DNA of 43,140 bases from Bacillus sp. ISL-55 (GCF_018613155.1 NZ_JAGGQU010000043.1:1-43140), one strand, 5' to 3'; counted from the first letter of the stretch, positions 1-7,826 are shown. The notes: generated from the sequence alone by a model not told the origin. Made by a program: numbers and translations.

Positions 1-16
1 TTTTATGTTGCCATAA

Positions 17-154
17 ACAGTAAAGAACGTCTCCTGCTACGAAAGTGCGACTTGCGGACAATTCATCTATCAATTTAATAAAAACATATTGATCATCCAG
101 TTCGACCGTGATGGAAAAACTGTGCAGTATTATGATTTAAGTAAATTGCAATAG
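17..154 (+). pseudogene. C-terminal fragment of an unidentified protein
   Basis: An open frame with no start runs to a TAG at 152-154 and ends in the peptide DGKTVQYYDLSKLQ, directly before a good rho-independent terminator. That suggests it is the 3' end of a gene cut by the window edge. A TAA at 14-16 closes this frame upstream, while the first bases read openly in another frame (FYVAINSKERLL), so a frameshift near position 50 is possible. I do not recognise the family. Confidence 0.3.
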
Positions 155-160
155 AGTAGT

Positions 161-190
161 GGCCGCCATTTGGCGGTCTTTTATTTTGCA
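161..190 (+). terminator. Rho-independent terminator
   Basis: GGCCGCC-ATTT-GGCGGTC hairpin (one G-T pair) followed by TTTTATTTTG. It lies 6 bases after the stop of the left-edge gene fragment. Confidence 0.8.
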
Positions 191-264
191 TTTTCGGATA
201 AAAGAAATGCGATGTATCAATAATAATGGAGGATGTTATTAATCTGCAAAGGAGAATGTGCAGC

Positions 265-909
265 ATGAAAAAATTATTGTTGATGAGTTTTATTTTATTA
301 TTGTCGCTGAATATGATGGCCGGATCATCCCCTGCTTACGCCAAACCACAGCACAAATGTATTACTCAATCTGAGATAAAGTTCGAGAATGATTTCCGGA
401 GACTGTGGGTTGACCATGTATTGTGGACAAGCAACTACATTACAAGTGCCACGACAGCAGGTTCCGAGGATCAAAAAGATGTTCTTGAGCGGCTGCTGAG
501 AAACCAGGAGGATATCGGAAACTCCATCAAACCAGTATACGGAGAGGCAGCTGGAAACAAACTTACAGACTTACTTAAGGAGCATATCGTTATTGCCGGC
601 GGCATTGTTGAAGCAGCTAAAAGTGGTGATAAAGCAAAGCTCGATCAGCTAAACAAAGAATGGTTCAGGAATGCTGATGATATCGCGGCCTTCCTCAGCA
701 AAGCCAACCCAAATCTAAAAAACGAAGATGTAAAAAAGTTACTGTATACACATTTGGAAATGGTGGCAGATGACCTAAATGCAAGCTTGAAAAAAGATTG
801 GCAAGCAAGAATTGTTTCGATCGACGACGGTTTGACTCATATCATCATGATGTCCGATGCCATTTCAGAGGCAGTTGTAAAGCAGTTCCCAGAGAAGTTT
901 AAGAAGTAA
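265..909 (+). CDS. Exported four-helix-bundle-type protein of unknown function
   Basis: The start is ATG 265, preceded by AAAGGAG at 248-254; the open frame reaches back to 226 without a second site. The product is 214 aa. It has a signal peptide (MKKLLLMSFILLLSLNMM, cleavage near SPAYA-K), then an all-helical body without cysteine pairs or a recognisable catalytic motif. Bacillus homologues of this kind, with the WVDHVLWTSNYI signature, are often labelled acetylglutamate kinase in databases. Nothing here supports kinase activity: there is no glycine-rich nucleotide loop. The gene is monocistronic, between a terminator at 161 and a weak hairpin at 921. Export is a firm inference; function is unknown. 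Confidence 0.85.
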   Translation: MKKLLLMSFILLLSLNMMAGSSPAYAKPQHKCITQSEIKFENDFRRLWVDHVLWTSNYITSATTAGSEDQKDVLERLLRNQEDIGNSIKPVYGEAAGNKLTDLLKEHIVIAGGIVEAAKSGDKAKLDQLNKEWFRNADDIAAFLSKANPNLKNEDVKKLLYTHLEMVADDLNASLKKDWQARIVSIDDGLTHIIMMSDAISEAVVKQFPEKFKK

Positions 910-920
910 GAATAAGTTTG

Positions 921-966
921 GGAAGGTTTTTTGGTCAGAACCATGACAATCAAACCTTCCTGTTAT
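921..966 (+). terminator. Probable terminator of the exported-protein gene
   Basis: GGAAGGTTT at 921-929 pairs with AAACCTTCC at 952-960, with a long loop, followed by TGTTATTAT. The weak T tract and large loop keep confidence moderate. Confidence 0.45.
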
Positions 967-1181
967 TATCTAGGTACCGACCAATTCCCACTAACAAGTA
1001 CTTCTTCATTTTAGTAAATCCCCCACTACTCTGCATATTCCTTAAACTTGATGCATGCGCCTTTGTAGCTTTAATAATGTTTTTATATTAGACATATTTT
1101 TAATGCAACCCCATATTAATAGCTAAGTATGTTACAATTTAATGATAGCTTTTTATGTCTATAATACAACGGGGTGCTAAT

Positions 1182-1727
1182 TTGGAATGTGTGCATTTAA
1201 AAGAGGTTACCGAAATTGCAAACCAGGTCAAGGGACATGGGATATATTTTTTCCAAGATCAGGACCGTTATATTTCTAATGTGGTTGACTTTGTCGTTTC
1301 AGGATTAGAACGGGATGAATATTCAATCATTGTAGAAAATGACCGAATAATACCCTTGATACAAAAAAGACTTAAAGACTTATTGGATGAAAGCCGTTTA
1401 GAAAAAGTGAATTTCATCAATAATTATGACTTTTATTATGCCAAGGGAGACTTTAGCGTTAATTCTATTTTTGATTTCCTCCCGAACCTAATCGAAGGTT
1501 ATTCAGAAAACTTAACTGTCCGGAGCTGGGCACATGTAGAATGGCGAGATGAGCCAGCAGTAAGCAAAAAGTTAATGAGTTCTGAAAAAGAAGCTGATGA
1601 AATCGTGACCGAAACAAACCTTCTTTCTATTTGTGCCTACGATTCTGACAGGGTTAGTGAAGAATTAAAACAAAGTCTGCTGGCCTGCCACAACCTTCTT
1701 CTAAATGACAAAGAAAATGGCGTGTAA
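1182..1727 (+). CDS. MEDS-domain protein
   Basis: The 181-aa product carries a MEDS (methanogen/methylotroph DcmR sensory) domain. It opens with the typical HGIYFFQDQDRYISNVVDFV, and a middle RSWAHVEW follows the long helical part. In the family this RecA/KaiC-like fold acts as a sensory or regulatory module, sometimes as a stand-alone protein in bacilli. I place the start at TTG 1182 because GGGGTG lies 5 bases upstream. An in-frame ATG at 1155 has no ribosome binding site. The last codons (ENGV, stop) lie inside a dispersed terminator repeat at 1703-1765, so that element forms the 3' end of the gene. No partner gene is adjacent. Confidence 0.8.
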   Translation: MECVHLKEVTEIANQVKGHGIYFFQDQDRYISNVVDFVVSGLERDEYSIIVENDRIIPLIQKRLKDLLDESRLEKVNFINNYDFYYAKGDFSVNSIFDFLPNLIEGYSENLTVRSWAHVEWRDEPAVSKKLMSSEKEADEIVTETNLLSICAYDSDRVSEELKQSLLACHNLLLNDKENGV

Positions 1728-1765
1728 ACTGACATCAGTTTTGGCACGCCATTTTTTTGATTAAA
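1703..1765 (+). repeat. GGCGTGTAA terminator repeat, copy 1
   Basis: AAATGGCGTG and CACGCCATTT form the stem of a hairpin followed by a T run. Near-identical copies lie at 27063, 37056 and 38353, all downstream of plus-strand genes and in the same sense. This copy overlaps the 3' end and stop codon of the MEDS gene. Confidence 0.8.
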
Positions 1766-1853
1766 GATTAAATACTCGGTAACTTAAAAGTATTGCTTAC
1801 ATTGTCATTTTCTAGTTGTCATCAGAAAGTGATTTTTTATCACTAATGACTCC

Positions 1854-2005
1854 CTACTTTTTTTCGATAAATTGGCCAACCACAGATTTATTAATACCCA
1901 CCTTGACTGCTGTTGATATAACCATATACAGAATAAATAATACAATGAAAAAAAAATAATATTTAAAACCAGAACAAATCCAGGTACACCCATATTTGAA
2001 ATCAT
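1854..2005 (-). pseudogene. Small single-span membrane protein, frameshifted in a T tract
   Basis: As written the frame reads MISNMGVPGFVLVLNIIFF and then runs into an unconvincing hydrophilic tail to 1805. Adding one T to the nine-T run (1948-1956) restores a coherent protein of about 50 aa. Its hydrophobic segment continues as FIVLFILYMVISTAVKVGI and it ends NKSVVGQFIEKK, stop at 1854-1856. That layout, one transmembrane segment plus a short charged GI-x-SxxVGQ-type tail, is common in tiny bacilli proteins. Either the gene is inactivated or the homopolymer was miscounted. It belongs to the run of small minus-strand membrane genes up to 3034. Function is unknown. Confidence 0.55.
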
Positions 2006-2100
2006 ATTCCCACCCCCACTTACAATTATGCTAGCCTTTGAATGGAAATGAGTAGGAAAATATGAAAATTATGGTACAAATTTAATCCTTAATCTTCTCT

Positions 2101-2211
2101 TTAGTTGAAGATATGACCGAAAAATTGTGTGAGCATTGGAATCCCCATGTAACCTATCAAGATACCGACTAATAATACCCAAAAATAACTCCATTTAAGT
2201 AAACTTTTCAT
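2101..2211 (-). CDS. 36-aa membrane peptide
   Basis: This short gene has ATG at 2209-2211, with GGAG seven bases upstream, and TAA at 2101-2103. The product begins MKSLLKWSYFWVLL, is one hydrophobic span flanked by Lys residues, and ends FFGHIFN. It lies between two other small minus-strand genes with similar spacing. The start signal and hydropathy support a real gene, but there is no recognised family. Confidence 0.5.
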   Translation of the reverse strand: MKSLLKWSYFWVLLVGILIGYMGIPMLTQFFGHIFN

Positions 2212-2261
2212 TTTCTTTCTCCATTTCTCGCTTTTCTACTTTCCAATACATTCTAATTACG

Positions 2262-2447
2262 CTAATTCTGAACAAGTCTTTCAAAGATGATTTCATAAGA
2301 CGTGGTCTTTCCATGCCCATTATATTCTAAAGGCAGTACTTGTAATAATCTCCACCCATCAGCTGCATATTCACTAATGGTTTCCCTATGAGTTGCTGAA
2401 GAAAAAAATCCCCCCAGGGAAGTCTCTACAAATATATATTGGTACAT
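2262..2447 (-). CDS. DUF4177 domain protein
   Basis: The 61-aa product matches the DUF4177 pattern: it starts MYQYIFVE, has a central YAADGWRLLQVLPL, then a Gly-rich turn and a terminal YEIIFERL. The start is ATG 2447, with GGAGGTG six bases upstream. The longer in-frame start at 2462 would place that ribosome binding site inside the gene. It is soluble with no signal peptide, unlike its membrane-protein neighbours. The family's biochemical role is unknown. Confidence 0.8.
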   Translation of the reverse strand: MYQYIFVETSLGGFFSSATHRETISEYAADGWRLLQVLPLEYNGHGKTTSYEIIFERLVQN

Positions 2448-2522
2448 TATATGCACCTCCAAATCTTATATTTTTCAATATGACATCTACATCACAAGTC
2501 AAGGATACTGAATAGACAGTCC

Positions 2523-2732
2523 CTATTCTTTGTCCATCTTTTCAACCCTCTGCCGATGATTTAAATCAATAACAATTTCTCCGACACCCATTGCAATTAA
2601 TCCATTCAGCAAAGCAAAAATCAAAAGTGCCATATCTCCGCCACCATCTGTAAAAAGGATGATAATAATCCCCAATACACTAAAGAAAACAAAAGCCATT
2701 CCTAATAAATATAAAGCCCGGCCAACAAACAA
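2523..2732 (-). CDS. Small two-span membrane protein
   Basis: The 69-aa product has hydrophobic spans at about residues 6-27 and 33-52, joined by a short TDGGGD loop, and a charged C-terminus (NHRQRVEKMDKE). It starts at TTG 2730-2732 with GAGGTG seven bases upstream. It sits in the minus-strand cluster of small membrane proteins and resembles the 2834-3034 product in size and topology, including a GGGD loop, so the two may be distant paralogues. Function is unknown. Confidence 0.65.
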   Translation of the reverse strand: MFVGRALYLLGMAFVFFSVLGIIIILFTDGGGDMALLIFALLNGLIAMGVGEIVIDLNHRQRVEKMDKE

Positions 2733-2833
2733 CTTTTTTCACCTCTTCGTCATTCTTTCTCCTCGTTGGTTCAATAAGTTCAACGACGAAGGTTGTAATT
2801 CCTTCATGTCTCCATGCAACCAATTAGAAAAAG

Positions 2834-3034
2834 TCACCGTTTCTTCTTGACCAATTCGATTAAATAAAAGGTCTGTGATATTAGAAATGATAGAAGAATG
2901 ACAATTATTGTTCCTAACGTTAATACCATCTCTTCTGCCGGATCGCCACCACCCATAAAGAATGAAGCAAAAATAAAAAAGAAAATAAGACTTACCATTA
3001 GAGTTAAGAAAAAAACGCTAACATACTTTGACAC
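2834..3034 (-). CDS. Small two-span membrane protein
   Basis: The 66-aa product has two hydrophobic spans (about 5-27 and 36-55), a FMGGGDPAEE loop and a Lys/Arg-rich end (ELVKKKR). The GTG start at 3034 is preceded by an AGGGGGG tract. The loop and topology match the downstream neighbour at 2523-2732. No family is recognised. Confidence 0.6.
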   Translation of the reverse strand: MSKYVSVFFLTLMVSLIFFFIFASFFMGGGDPAEEMVLTLGTIIVILLSFLISQTFYLIELVKKKR

Positions 3035-3174
3035 AATAACCCCCCTAAAAGAAAACGAACTTATATTTATAAAAAACGTTGCGTACTTTTTTTGTACTAA
3101 TCACTACATAGTTATATAAATCAATGGACAGGCATATGGATTAAATGAAACCTCAACAAAAGGAGCCTATAAAA

Positions 3175-3489
3175 TTGAAACGAATAATTGCCTTATCAGG
3201 TCTACTGCTACTCTGTATTTATTTGGTCTATAACAGTCCTCAAATATCCCAGAAATACTCTGACATAGAGTCCTTAGAGACAAATGCCAGAATTGGCACC
3301 ACTGATGACATTCTCGAATCGATCATACCTGAATTTGAATATGTACACGAGAAAGATAAAGACAAAGAAGTGGCTGGTTATATCATTGAAACTCACAGGG
3401 AGTATGAGATTCACAGGGATGAAGATGGTAAGATTTTAAAACAGGTCCCCACCTCAAACTTTGAATATATCAGATATAAAAAATACTAA
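3175..3489 (+). CDS. Membrane-anchored hypothetical protein
   Basis: The start is TTG 3175, with AAAGGAG nine bases upstream. An in-frame ATG at 3145 lacks such a site and would make the Shine-Dalgarno part of the gene. The 104-aa product is an N-terminal signal anchor (KRIIALSGLLLLCIYLVY) followed by about 80 residues of charged extracytoplasmic domain rich in Glu, Asp and Lys. There are no cysteines after the anchor. It is the only plus-strand gene in this small-protein stretch. The family is not recognised. Confidence 0.65.
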   Translation: MKRIIALSGLLLLCIYLVYNSPQISQKYSDIESLETNARIGTTDDILESIIPEFEYVHEKDKDKEVAGYIIETHREYEIHRDEDGKILKQVPTSNFEYIRYKKY

Positions 3490-3519
3490 CTCACTTTGGG
3501 TTCAACTGAAGGCAGCACA

Positions 3520-3660
3520 CTAGTTAAAAATGATGTTATACAAAATAAACGCTATTATAATGCCTATAACAACAAAACCGCCAATTGTTGGACTTCCAAA
3601 AAACGTTCTGTTCCAACCATCTTCAGTATTTTTAATATGATCTTTGTTTTCCTTATTCAT
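3520..3660 (-). CDS. 46-aa membrane protein
   Basis: ATG at 3658-3660 and TAG at 3520-3522 enclose 46 codons. The product has a hydrophilic head (MNKENKDHIKNTEDGWNR), then FFGSPTIGGF and a single hydrophobic C-terminal span. A G-rich stretch (GGGGATAGGGA) precedes the start. The layout, charged head and C-terminal span, recalls the DUF6366 protein at 40286-40498, but sequence identity is not evident. It is convergent with the gene ending at 3489. The competing plus-strand frame over the same bases has no ribosome binding site. Confidence 0.55.
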   Translation of the reverse strand: MNKENKDHIKNTEDGWNRTFFGSPTIGGFVVIGIIIAFILYNIIFN

Positions 3661-3872
3661 GAGTCCCTATCCCCTATATTATAAATAGCTGCCTCACATG
3701 CCAAAACTAACTTTGTTTTACCTAGCCCAAAAGTTTATACAGATTCTCTACCTTTTTTATAGAATCAAAATATAAGAATTTTCAGTTCCAATCATTCTAA
3801 TCACCCACAATAAAATATGTAATATTTTGTATACGATTGAATGGCAAAAAAGTTTCTAAAAATACACAAATG

Positions 3873-3906
3873 AGAGCCTGGCAAAAACCAGGCTCCTCTT
3901 TTTTTA
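3873..3906. terminator. Terminator after the LysE-type gene
   Basis: GAGCCTGG-CAAAA-ACCAGGCTC hairpin with a long T run on the plus side and a weaker T-rich flank on the minus side. It overlaps the end of the minus-strand exporter gene and could work in both directions. Confidence 0.7.
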
Positions 3907-4539
3907 TGAAGCGGTTTTCGTTTTCAGCAGCTGGATGCCCATTCCAATAAAAACAATACCAGTCAAACGGTTTAAGACCGTTCCAACTTTTGCATTTTTC
4001 CTTAGCCTTGTTGTTGCCATCGAGGAAAAATGGGCAGTGAGCATGCACCAGATTCCCCCAGTCAATGTGAATGTCATTCCCAGGATGATGAACGGTATTG
4101 GGCTTGGAGTTCCTGCATCGGCCTGGATGAATTGAGGAAGAAATGCCAGGAAAAACAGAGCCACCTTCGGATTTGTTACATTTGTGATCATGCCTTGAAA
4201 AAAGATCTTTTTATTGCTCTGGATTGGCAGGGATTTCTGTTCATTTGTGTTGCTTTTCGCTATTAACATTTGAATTCCCAGATAAGCCAGGTATATGGCA
4301 CCCGCAATTTTAATTGTTTGAAATAAAAAAGCTGATTGTGTCAATATGACTGATAACCCGAAAGCTGCAAGAAGGGTATGGACAACGATTCCTGAAGAAA
4401 TTCCAAAAGCCGAGTAAATCCCGGCAGCCTTGCCTTGAGATATACTTCTGCTCACGATGTACATTGTATCCGTACCAGGCGTTAGATTAAGCAGGATCGC
4501 TGTTACCAGAAACACTTCGAAATTATTAATACCAAACAT
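3904..4539 (-). CDS. LysE/RhtB-family amino-acid exporter
   Basis: The 211-aa product is a six-span membrane protein of the LysE/RhtB efflux family, which exports amino acids or related small metabolites. The signature LTPGTDTMYIVSRS lies near residues 18-31, followed by the Gly-rich second span. The conserved NPKVALFFLAFLPQF falls in the centre and a further Gly-rich span at the C-terminus. Length is normal. The substrate cannot be read from sequence. The gene is 35 bases from the end of the co-directional aminotransferase gene, so the two are probably cotranscribed. Confidence 0.93.
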   Translation of the reverse strand: MFGINNFEVFLVTAILLNLTPGTDTMYIVSRSISQGKAAGIYSAFGISSGIVVHTLLAAFGLSVILTQSAFLFQTIKIAGAIYLAYLGIQMLIAKSNTNEQKSLPIQSNKKIFFQGMITNVTNPKVALFFLAFLPQFIQADAGTPSPIPFIILGMTFTLTGGIWCMLTAHFSSMATTRLRKNAKVGTVLNRLTGIVFIGMGIQLLKTKTAS

Positions 4540-4573
4540 AATCCATCTTCCTCTGCCGTAAAATAACGTTCAA

Positions 4574-5821
4574 TTAAACAACATTCTGCTGATGCTGCTC
4601 GATGAAAGCTGCTAACGCTTCTTTGAATTGCTCTATTTCTTCCATCGTATTATATGGTGCAAGGCCGATTCGAACCCAACCGCCTGCTGGATAGACATCG
4701 AGAGCCTCAGCCATCGTGGAAGCGTAGAAATCCCCATCTGCGACACACATATTGTATTTTTCCGCTAGCCATGCTGTGACCTCGCGGGAATGGTGACCTT
4801 CTATTGTGAAAGCAAATGTTGGTGTCCTGCGGCCAGAAGCTGCGCGATGTAATGTGACTTCCGGAAGGCTCCTCAAAAAGCTTTCCACTTCAGCTGCAAT
4901 TCCATTTTCATATTCATCGATTGCATGCATTCCGGACAACAACCGTTCCCTTCTCGTTTCTCCATAACCCAATTCTTCAATGAATTGGATTGCTCCCATT
5001 ACCCCGGCAATGCCTTCATGATTTTGAGTTCCGGTTTCGAGCTTGTAAGGGATCTCTACAGGTGCAGGCTTAAGCTTGTAGACAGGAAGTTTTTCAAATA
5101 AACTCTCCCTTACGACAGCAATGCCGACATGTGGGCCGAAAAACTTATAAGCAGAACATAGAAGGATGTCACATCCTAACTCCTGAACATCTATCGATAA
5201 ATGCGGTACTCCATGGACAGCATCTACAACTGACAATGCCCCAACCTCTCTGCCCCGTTTTATTATGGGTTCTAAATCCGTTACAGTTCCAGTTACATTC
5301 GATGACATACCAGCTGCCACCAGCTTTGTTTTTTCCGTGATGAGCTCTTCCAAATCATCTAATTTCAAAGTGAAAGTATCAGGATCCAGTTTAATGAACT
5401 TTACTGTGGCACCACGGTCCCTCGCAAGGGTAATCCATGGATCAACATTGGCACGGTGGTCCAGCTCTGTGACTACAATTTCATCTCCCTCATTGATAAA
5501 AGACGCTAAACTCCGAGCGATAGCAAATGCATGAGTGGTCATGTTCGCACCAAAAGCCACCTCGTTCGCCTGGCAGCCGAGCAAATCAGCGACAGCCTGC
5601 CTGGCTTCGTCCAGCAATGCATCCGTATCAGCGCTGGTATTAAATGTCCCGTGAAGGTTTGCCATTCCATTCCTTATGTACCGATACATCGACTCCAACG
5701 CAAAATCCACCATCTGCGTACCGCCAGGACCATCAAAGTAAACCACCTGTTTGCCATCATCGTTACGGCTTAGGGCAGGAAACCTCTCCCTCACCTGTTC
5801 AATCGGAAACATACTAGCCAA
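4574..5821 (-). CDS. Class V aminotransferase (cysteine desulfurase-like, VC1184 type)
   Basis: The 415-aa product is a PLP-dependent fold-type I enzyme. It has the N-terminal YFDGPGGTQMVD, ELDHRANVDPW, the PLP-binding DAVHGVPH and the Schiff-base lysine in CSAYKFFGPHVG (about K226). The start is TTG 5821, with AAGGAG nine bases upstream; the longer frame to 5854 would contain that site. The catalytic cysteine of true SufS/CsdA desulfurases (RxGHHC) is missing: the region reads NMCVADGDFYAS. The desulfurase label is therefore doubtful, and it fits the desulfurase-like VC1184 subfamily of unknown substrate. It probably shares a transcript with the downstream LysE-type exporter. Confidence 0.88.
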   Translation of the reverse strand: MASMFPIEQVRERFPALSRNDDGKQVVYFDGPGGTQMVDFALESMYRYIRNGMANLHGTFNTSADTDALLDEARQAVADLLGCQANEVAFGANMTTHAFAIARSLASFINEGDEIVVTELDHRANVDPWITLARDRGATVKFIKLDPDTFTLKLDDLEELITEKTKLVAAGMSSNVTGTVTDLEPIIKRGREVGALSVVDAVHGVPHLSIDVQELGCDILLCSAYKFFGPHVGIAVVRESLFEKLPVYKLKPAPVEIPYKLETGTQNHEGIAGVMGAIQFIEELGYGETRRERLLSGMHAIDEYENGIAAEVESFLRSLPEVTLHRAASGRRTPTFAFTIEGHHSREVTAWLAEKYNMCVADGDFYASTMAEALDVYPAGGWVRIGLAPYNTMEEIEQFKEALAAFIEQHQQNVV

Positions 5822-6133
5822 CCCGCACCACTCCTTAATAAAAGATAATCTCATTATGTCATAATTTTCTAAAAACTGCAGTTATAAAATTTCGACAAAC
5901 GAAAGAGCCGACTCTTAAATTGCTCATCTAAAAACAAAAAAACCGCCTCAAATTAGACAAGTTAAATTAATATTTGATTGGGAACTTTTTAAACTATTCA
6001 CTGGTTTGATTTACTTGCATTCTTTACTTCCATAAAAAAAGGCGAATAATCTTGTTCAGCATACCCAACCGTTAGTTATACATAAAGATCTGCACAATAA
6101 CTGCATATTATATAAATGAAATGACAATAAGGG
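5822..6133. other. Intergenic region, mostly unassigned
   Basis: AT-rich and without a credible gene. The minus strand at about 6028-6095 contains AACTAACGG, then TGCTGAACAAG, and the CGCCTTTTTTT run follows. This may be a divergent, oppositely oriented copy of the GCAGGTTAGTT repeat family. No clear terminator hairpin follows the gene ending at 6134. Confidence 0.3.
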
Positions 6134-6418
6134 TTATTTCTTACCTTTTAGTTCTAAAAGTATAGGTGCTATATTCAGTAAGATAGAAACAATTGTCAAA
6201 AACCATAATGCCCTTGCCATACCAGGTACAACATCAGATAAAGCTGACCAATCTTCCCCTATTACCCACCGGGATACGTAACTGTAATCAGCACAAAGTG
6301 TTAAGGCAGTAAATGATAAACCCATCGCCATAGCAAGCTTATAATCCTTCCCTGCATTATACATATAAAGGTTTATAAAAGTTGCTACTATAGCAATGAT
6401 CCCTAATATTACCCACAT
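6134..6418 (-). CDS. Three-span membrane protein
   Basis: The 94-aa product has three hydrophobic segments (about 3-20, 30-47 and 66-88), with a short acidic loop (GEDWSALSD) and a Lys-rich tail (ELKGKK). The start is ATG 6418 (MWVILG) because GGAGG lies seven bases upstream; the earlier ATG at 6436 would place that site inside the gene. No family recognised. It continues the run of small minus-strand membrane proteins. Confidence 0.65.
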   Translation of the reverse strand: MWVILGIIAIVATFINLYMYNAGKDYKLAMAMGLSFTALTLCADYSYVSRWVIGEDWSALSDVVPGMARALWFLTIVSILLNIAPILLELKGKK

Positions 6419-6495
6419 TACTAGACCTCCATTCATTTTTTTTATGTACTATAATAATACTAATGTGCTTCTCTCAATATTTTCATTTCTTTTTT

Positions 6496-6690
6496 TTATT
6501 CTTTTTTTTCTAACTGCTTCACTCTATGTAGTATCTGAAAAAGTATTGTAGTGGTAAAAGAAAATTGAACAATAAACAAAAGTAAATAAATGAATTCAAT
6601 ATTTTCTCCACCAATAATAGACCCAATTCCATATACCAGTACAAAACTTCCAATGCAGGTTATGATGAAAACAAACAACCAATTATCCAT
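6496..6690 (-). CDS. Small two-span membrane protein
   Basis: The 64-aa product has two hydrophobic spans (about 3-26 and 32-53), then a coiled-coil-like basic end (LHRVKQLEKKE). AAGGAG precedes the ATG at a good distance. The gene is 78 bases upstream of the next small membrane gene on the same strand. Function is unknown. Confidence 0.65.
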   Translation of the reverse strand: MDNWLFVFIITCIGSFVLVYGIGSIIGGENIEFIYLLLFIVQFSFTTTILFQILHRVKQLEKKE

Positions 6691-6811
6691 TATCTTTTCT
6701 CCTTCTAAATCTTCTGCTAATTATGATTTTTACATAAGCAATAGAATATCTTTCCGCAAAACTGTCCCTTTACTTCACTAAGCATATGGTTATCGCAATT
6801 CACAAGGCATT

Positions 6812-7129
6812 TTAATCTTCTAAAAAATCATCATAATACTCTTTCGGATTAGCAATATTGTTTTCAATAAAAAATCTAGCCTGATGTTTGAACATATCTA
6901 TATAAGAATCTCTATCCATACTTAAATCTCCCAAATCTTCGACATCTCCTTGGACTTGAACAGTATCTGTTTTCAGGTCAATAAGGACGGTCAAATAAGT
7001 TTTTTCTTTATATTTAACAATACCGATGGCTTGTTGTTTCTCTAAATCTATATGAGGAAACTCGTGTTGTACTCCTGTCGATTTAAAAAGCGTATATCCA
7101 ACATTAGATTTTTCAGCTTTATTATCCAT
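6812..7129 (-). CDS. Hypothetical cytoplasmic protein
   Basis: The 105-aa soluble acidic protein has alternating beta-type stretches (AIGIVKYKEKTYLTVLIDL) and an acidic C-terminus (EYYDDFLED). It has no signal peptide or membrane span. GAGGTG precedes the ATG. Family not recognised. A repeat of the GCAGGTTAGTT family lies just upstream of the start, at 7176-7241. Confidence 0.65.
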   Translation of the reverse strand: MDNKAEKSNVGYTLFKSTGVQHEFPHIDLEKQQAIGIVKYKEKTYLTVLIDLKTDTVQVQGDVEDLGDLSMDRDSYIDMFKHQARFFIENNIANPKEYYDDFLED

Positions 7130-7175
7130 TTTTCACCTCGTATTTTATAATCACCCTATTTATTATCCGTTTGCT

Positions 7176-7241
7176 GATGCTATCCTGTCCCTAGCTGCAC
7201 AAGGAGTAAACAAAAAATGCGTTAACCCTTCAGGGATCAAC
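7176..7241 (-). repeat. GCAGGTTAGTT-family repeat, copy a (degenerate)
   Basis: The plus strand reads GCTATCCTG, then GCACAAGGAGT, and the hairpin GCGTTAACCCTTCAGGGATC. The hairpin-plus-tail layout matches the copies at 27892 and 42787. It sits between two minus-strand genes. Confidence 0.5.
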
Positions 7242-7377
7242 ACACCCATCCCATTCGTTGTCGTCGGTTGTATTTTCATATTTAAATCTAGCTTGATTAT
7301 CTCTAACAAATTATACCAAATACTTCATCTCATTATTATAAATATTTTCACATACCAACACAATAAGCAGCACACAA

Positions 7378-7406
7378 AAGCTCAGAACCTATAGCTCTGA
7401 GCTTTC
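7378..7406 (-). terminator. Terminator of the 7493-7759 gene
   Basis: On the minus strand, AGCTCAGA-GCTATAGGT-TCTGAGCT is followed by TTTGTGTG. It lies about 90 bases after the minus-strand stop codon. Confidence 0.55.
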
Positions 7407-7492
7407 ATTCTAGATCGCTACTTGACTGCTAGATAACATTTTGTAAAAAAACAGTGCCAGCCATTAACCTGTTTAGTACTTCACCGTAAAAA

Positions 7493-7759
7493 TCACTTCT
7501 CAATGGTAACCATTTTATAATAGAGAAATGTAGAACTTACTAATCCGAATCCTAACATAATGCTTCCGCTCACCAGGTAATTATTAATATAGCTTTTAAC
7601 AATTAAATGATAATAGGCTGTATCTGCTCCTCCACGACTGGCTAACCATGCATCCGCATTTGAAGTTCCAAATTTAACGCTGAATGCGATTAAAATAATT
7701 CCCAGCAATACTAATAAGGCACTAATCATCACAAAACCCTGAAATTTTTCCTTTGTCAA
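7493..7759 (-). CDS. Two-span membrane protein
   Basis: The 88-aa product has a first span at about residues 8-29 and a second at about 60-80. They are separated by a 30-residue loop (NADAWLASRGGADTAYYH) likely outside the cell. The TTG start follows GGGGTGG. It resembles small uncharacterised bacilli membrane proteins, with no named family that I can recognise. Confidence 0.6.
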   Translation of the reverse strand: MTKEKFQGFVMISALLVLLGIILIAFSVKFGTSNADAWLASRGGADTAYYHLIVKSYINNYLVSGSIMLGFGLVSSTFLYYKMVTIEK

Positions 7760-7826
7760 TTTATCCCACCCCTACATAATAATTTATCATAAAAATCAGA
7801 TAAATATTTGACTACTTAAAAGAATT

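Larger units (their letters stand above)
7130..7492. other. Intergenic region with repeat and terminator
   Basis: Contains a degenerate copy of the GCAGGTTAGTT-type repeat (7176-7241) and the terminator at 7378-7406. The remaining A+T-rich stretch at 7260-7370 holds nothing I can assign. Confidence 0.4.

Noticed and set aside
3496-3684. 62-aa plus-strand frame
   Set aside because: No ribosome site and no hydropathy pattern; the minus strand here encodes a more credible 46-aa membrane protein.
3797-4048. 83-aa minus-strand frame
   Set aside because: Out-of-frame shadow of the LysE-type gene, running through its terminator.
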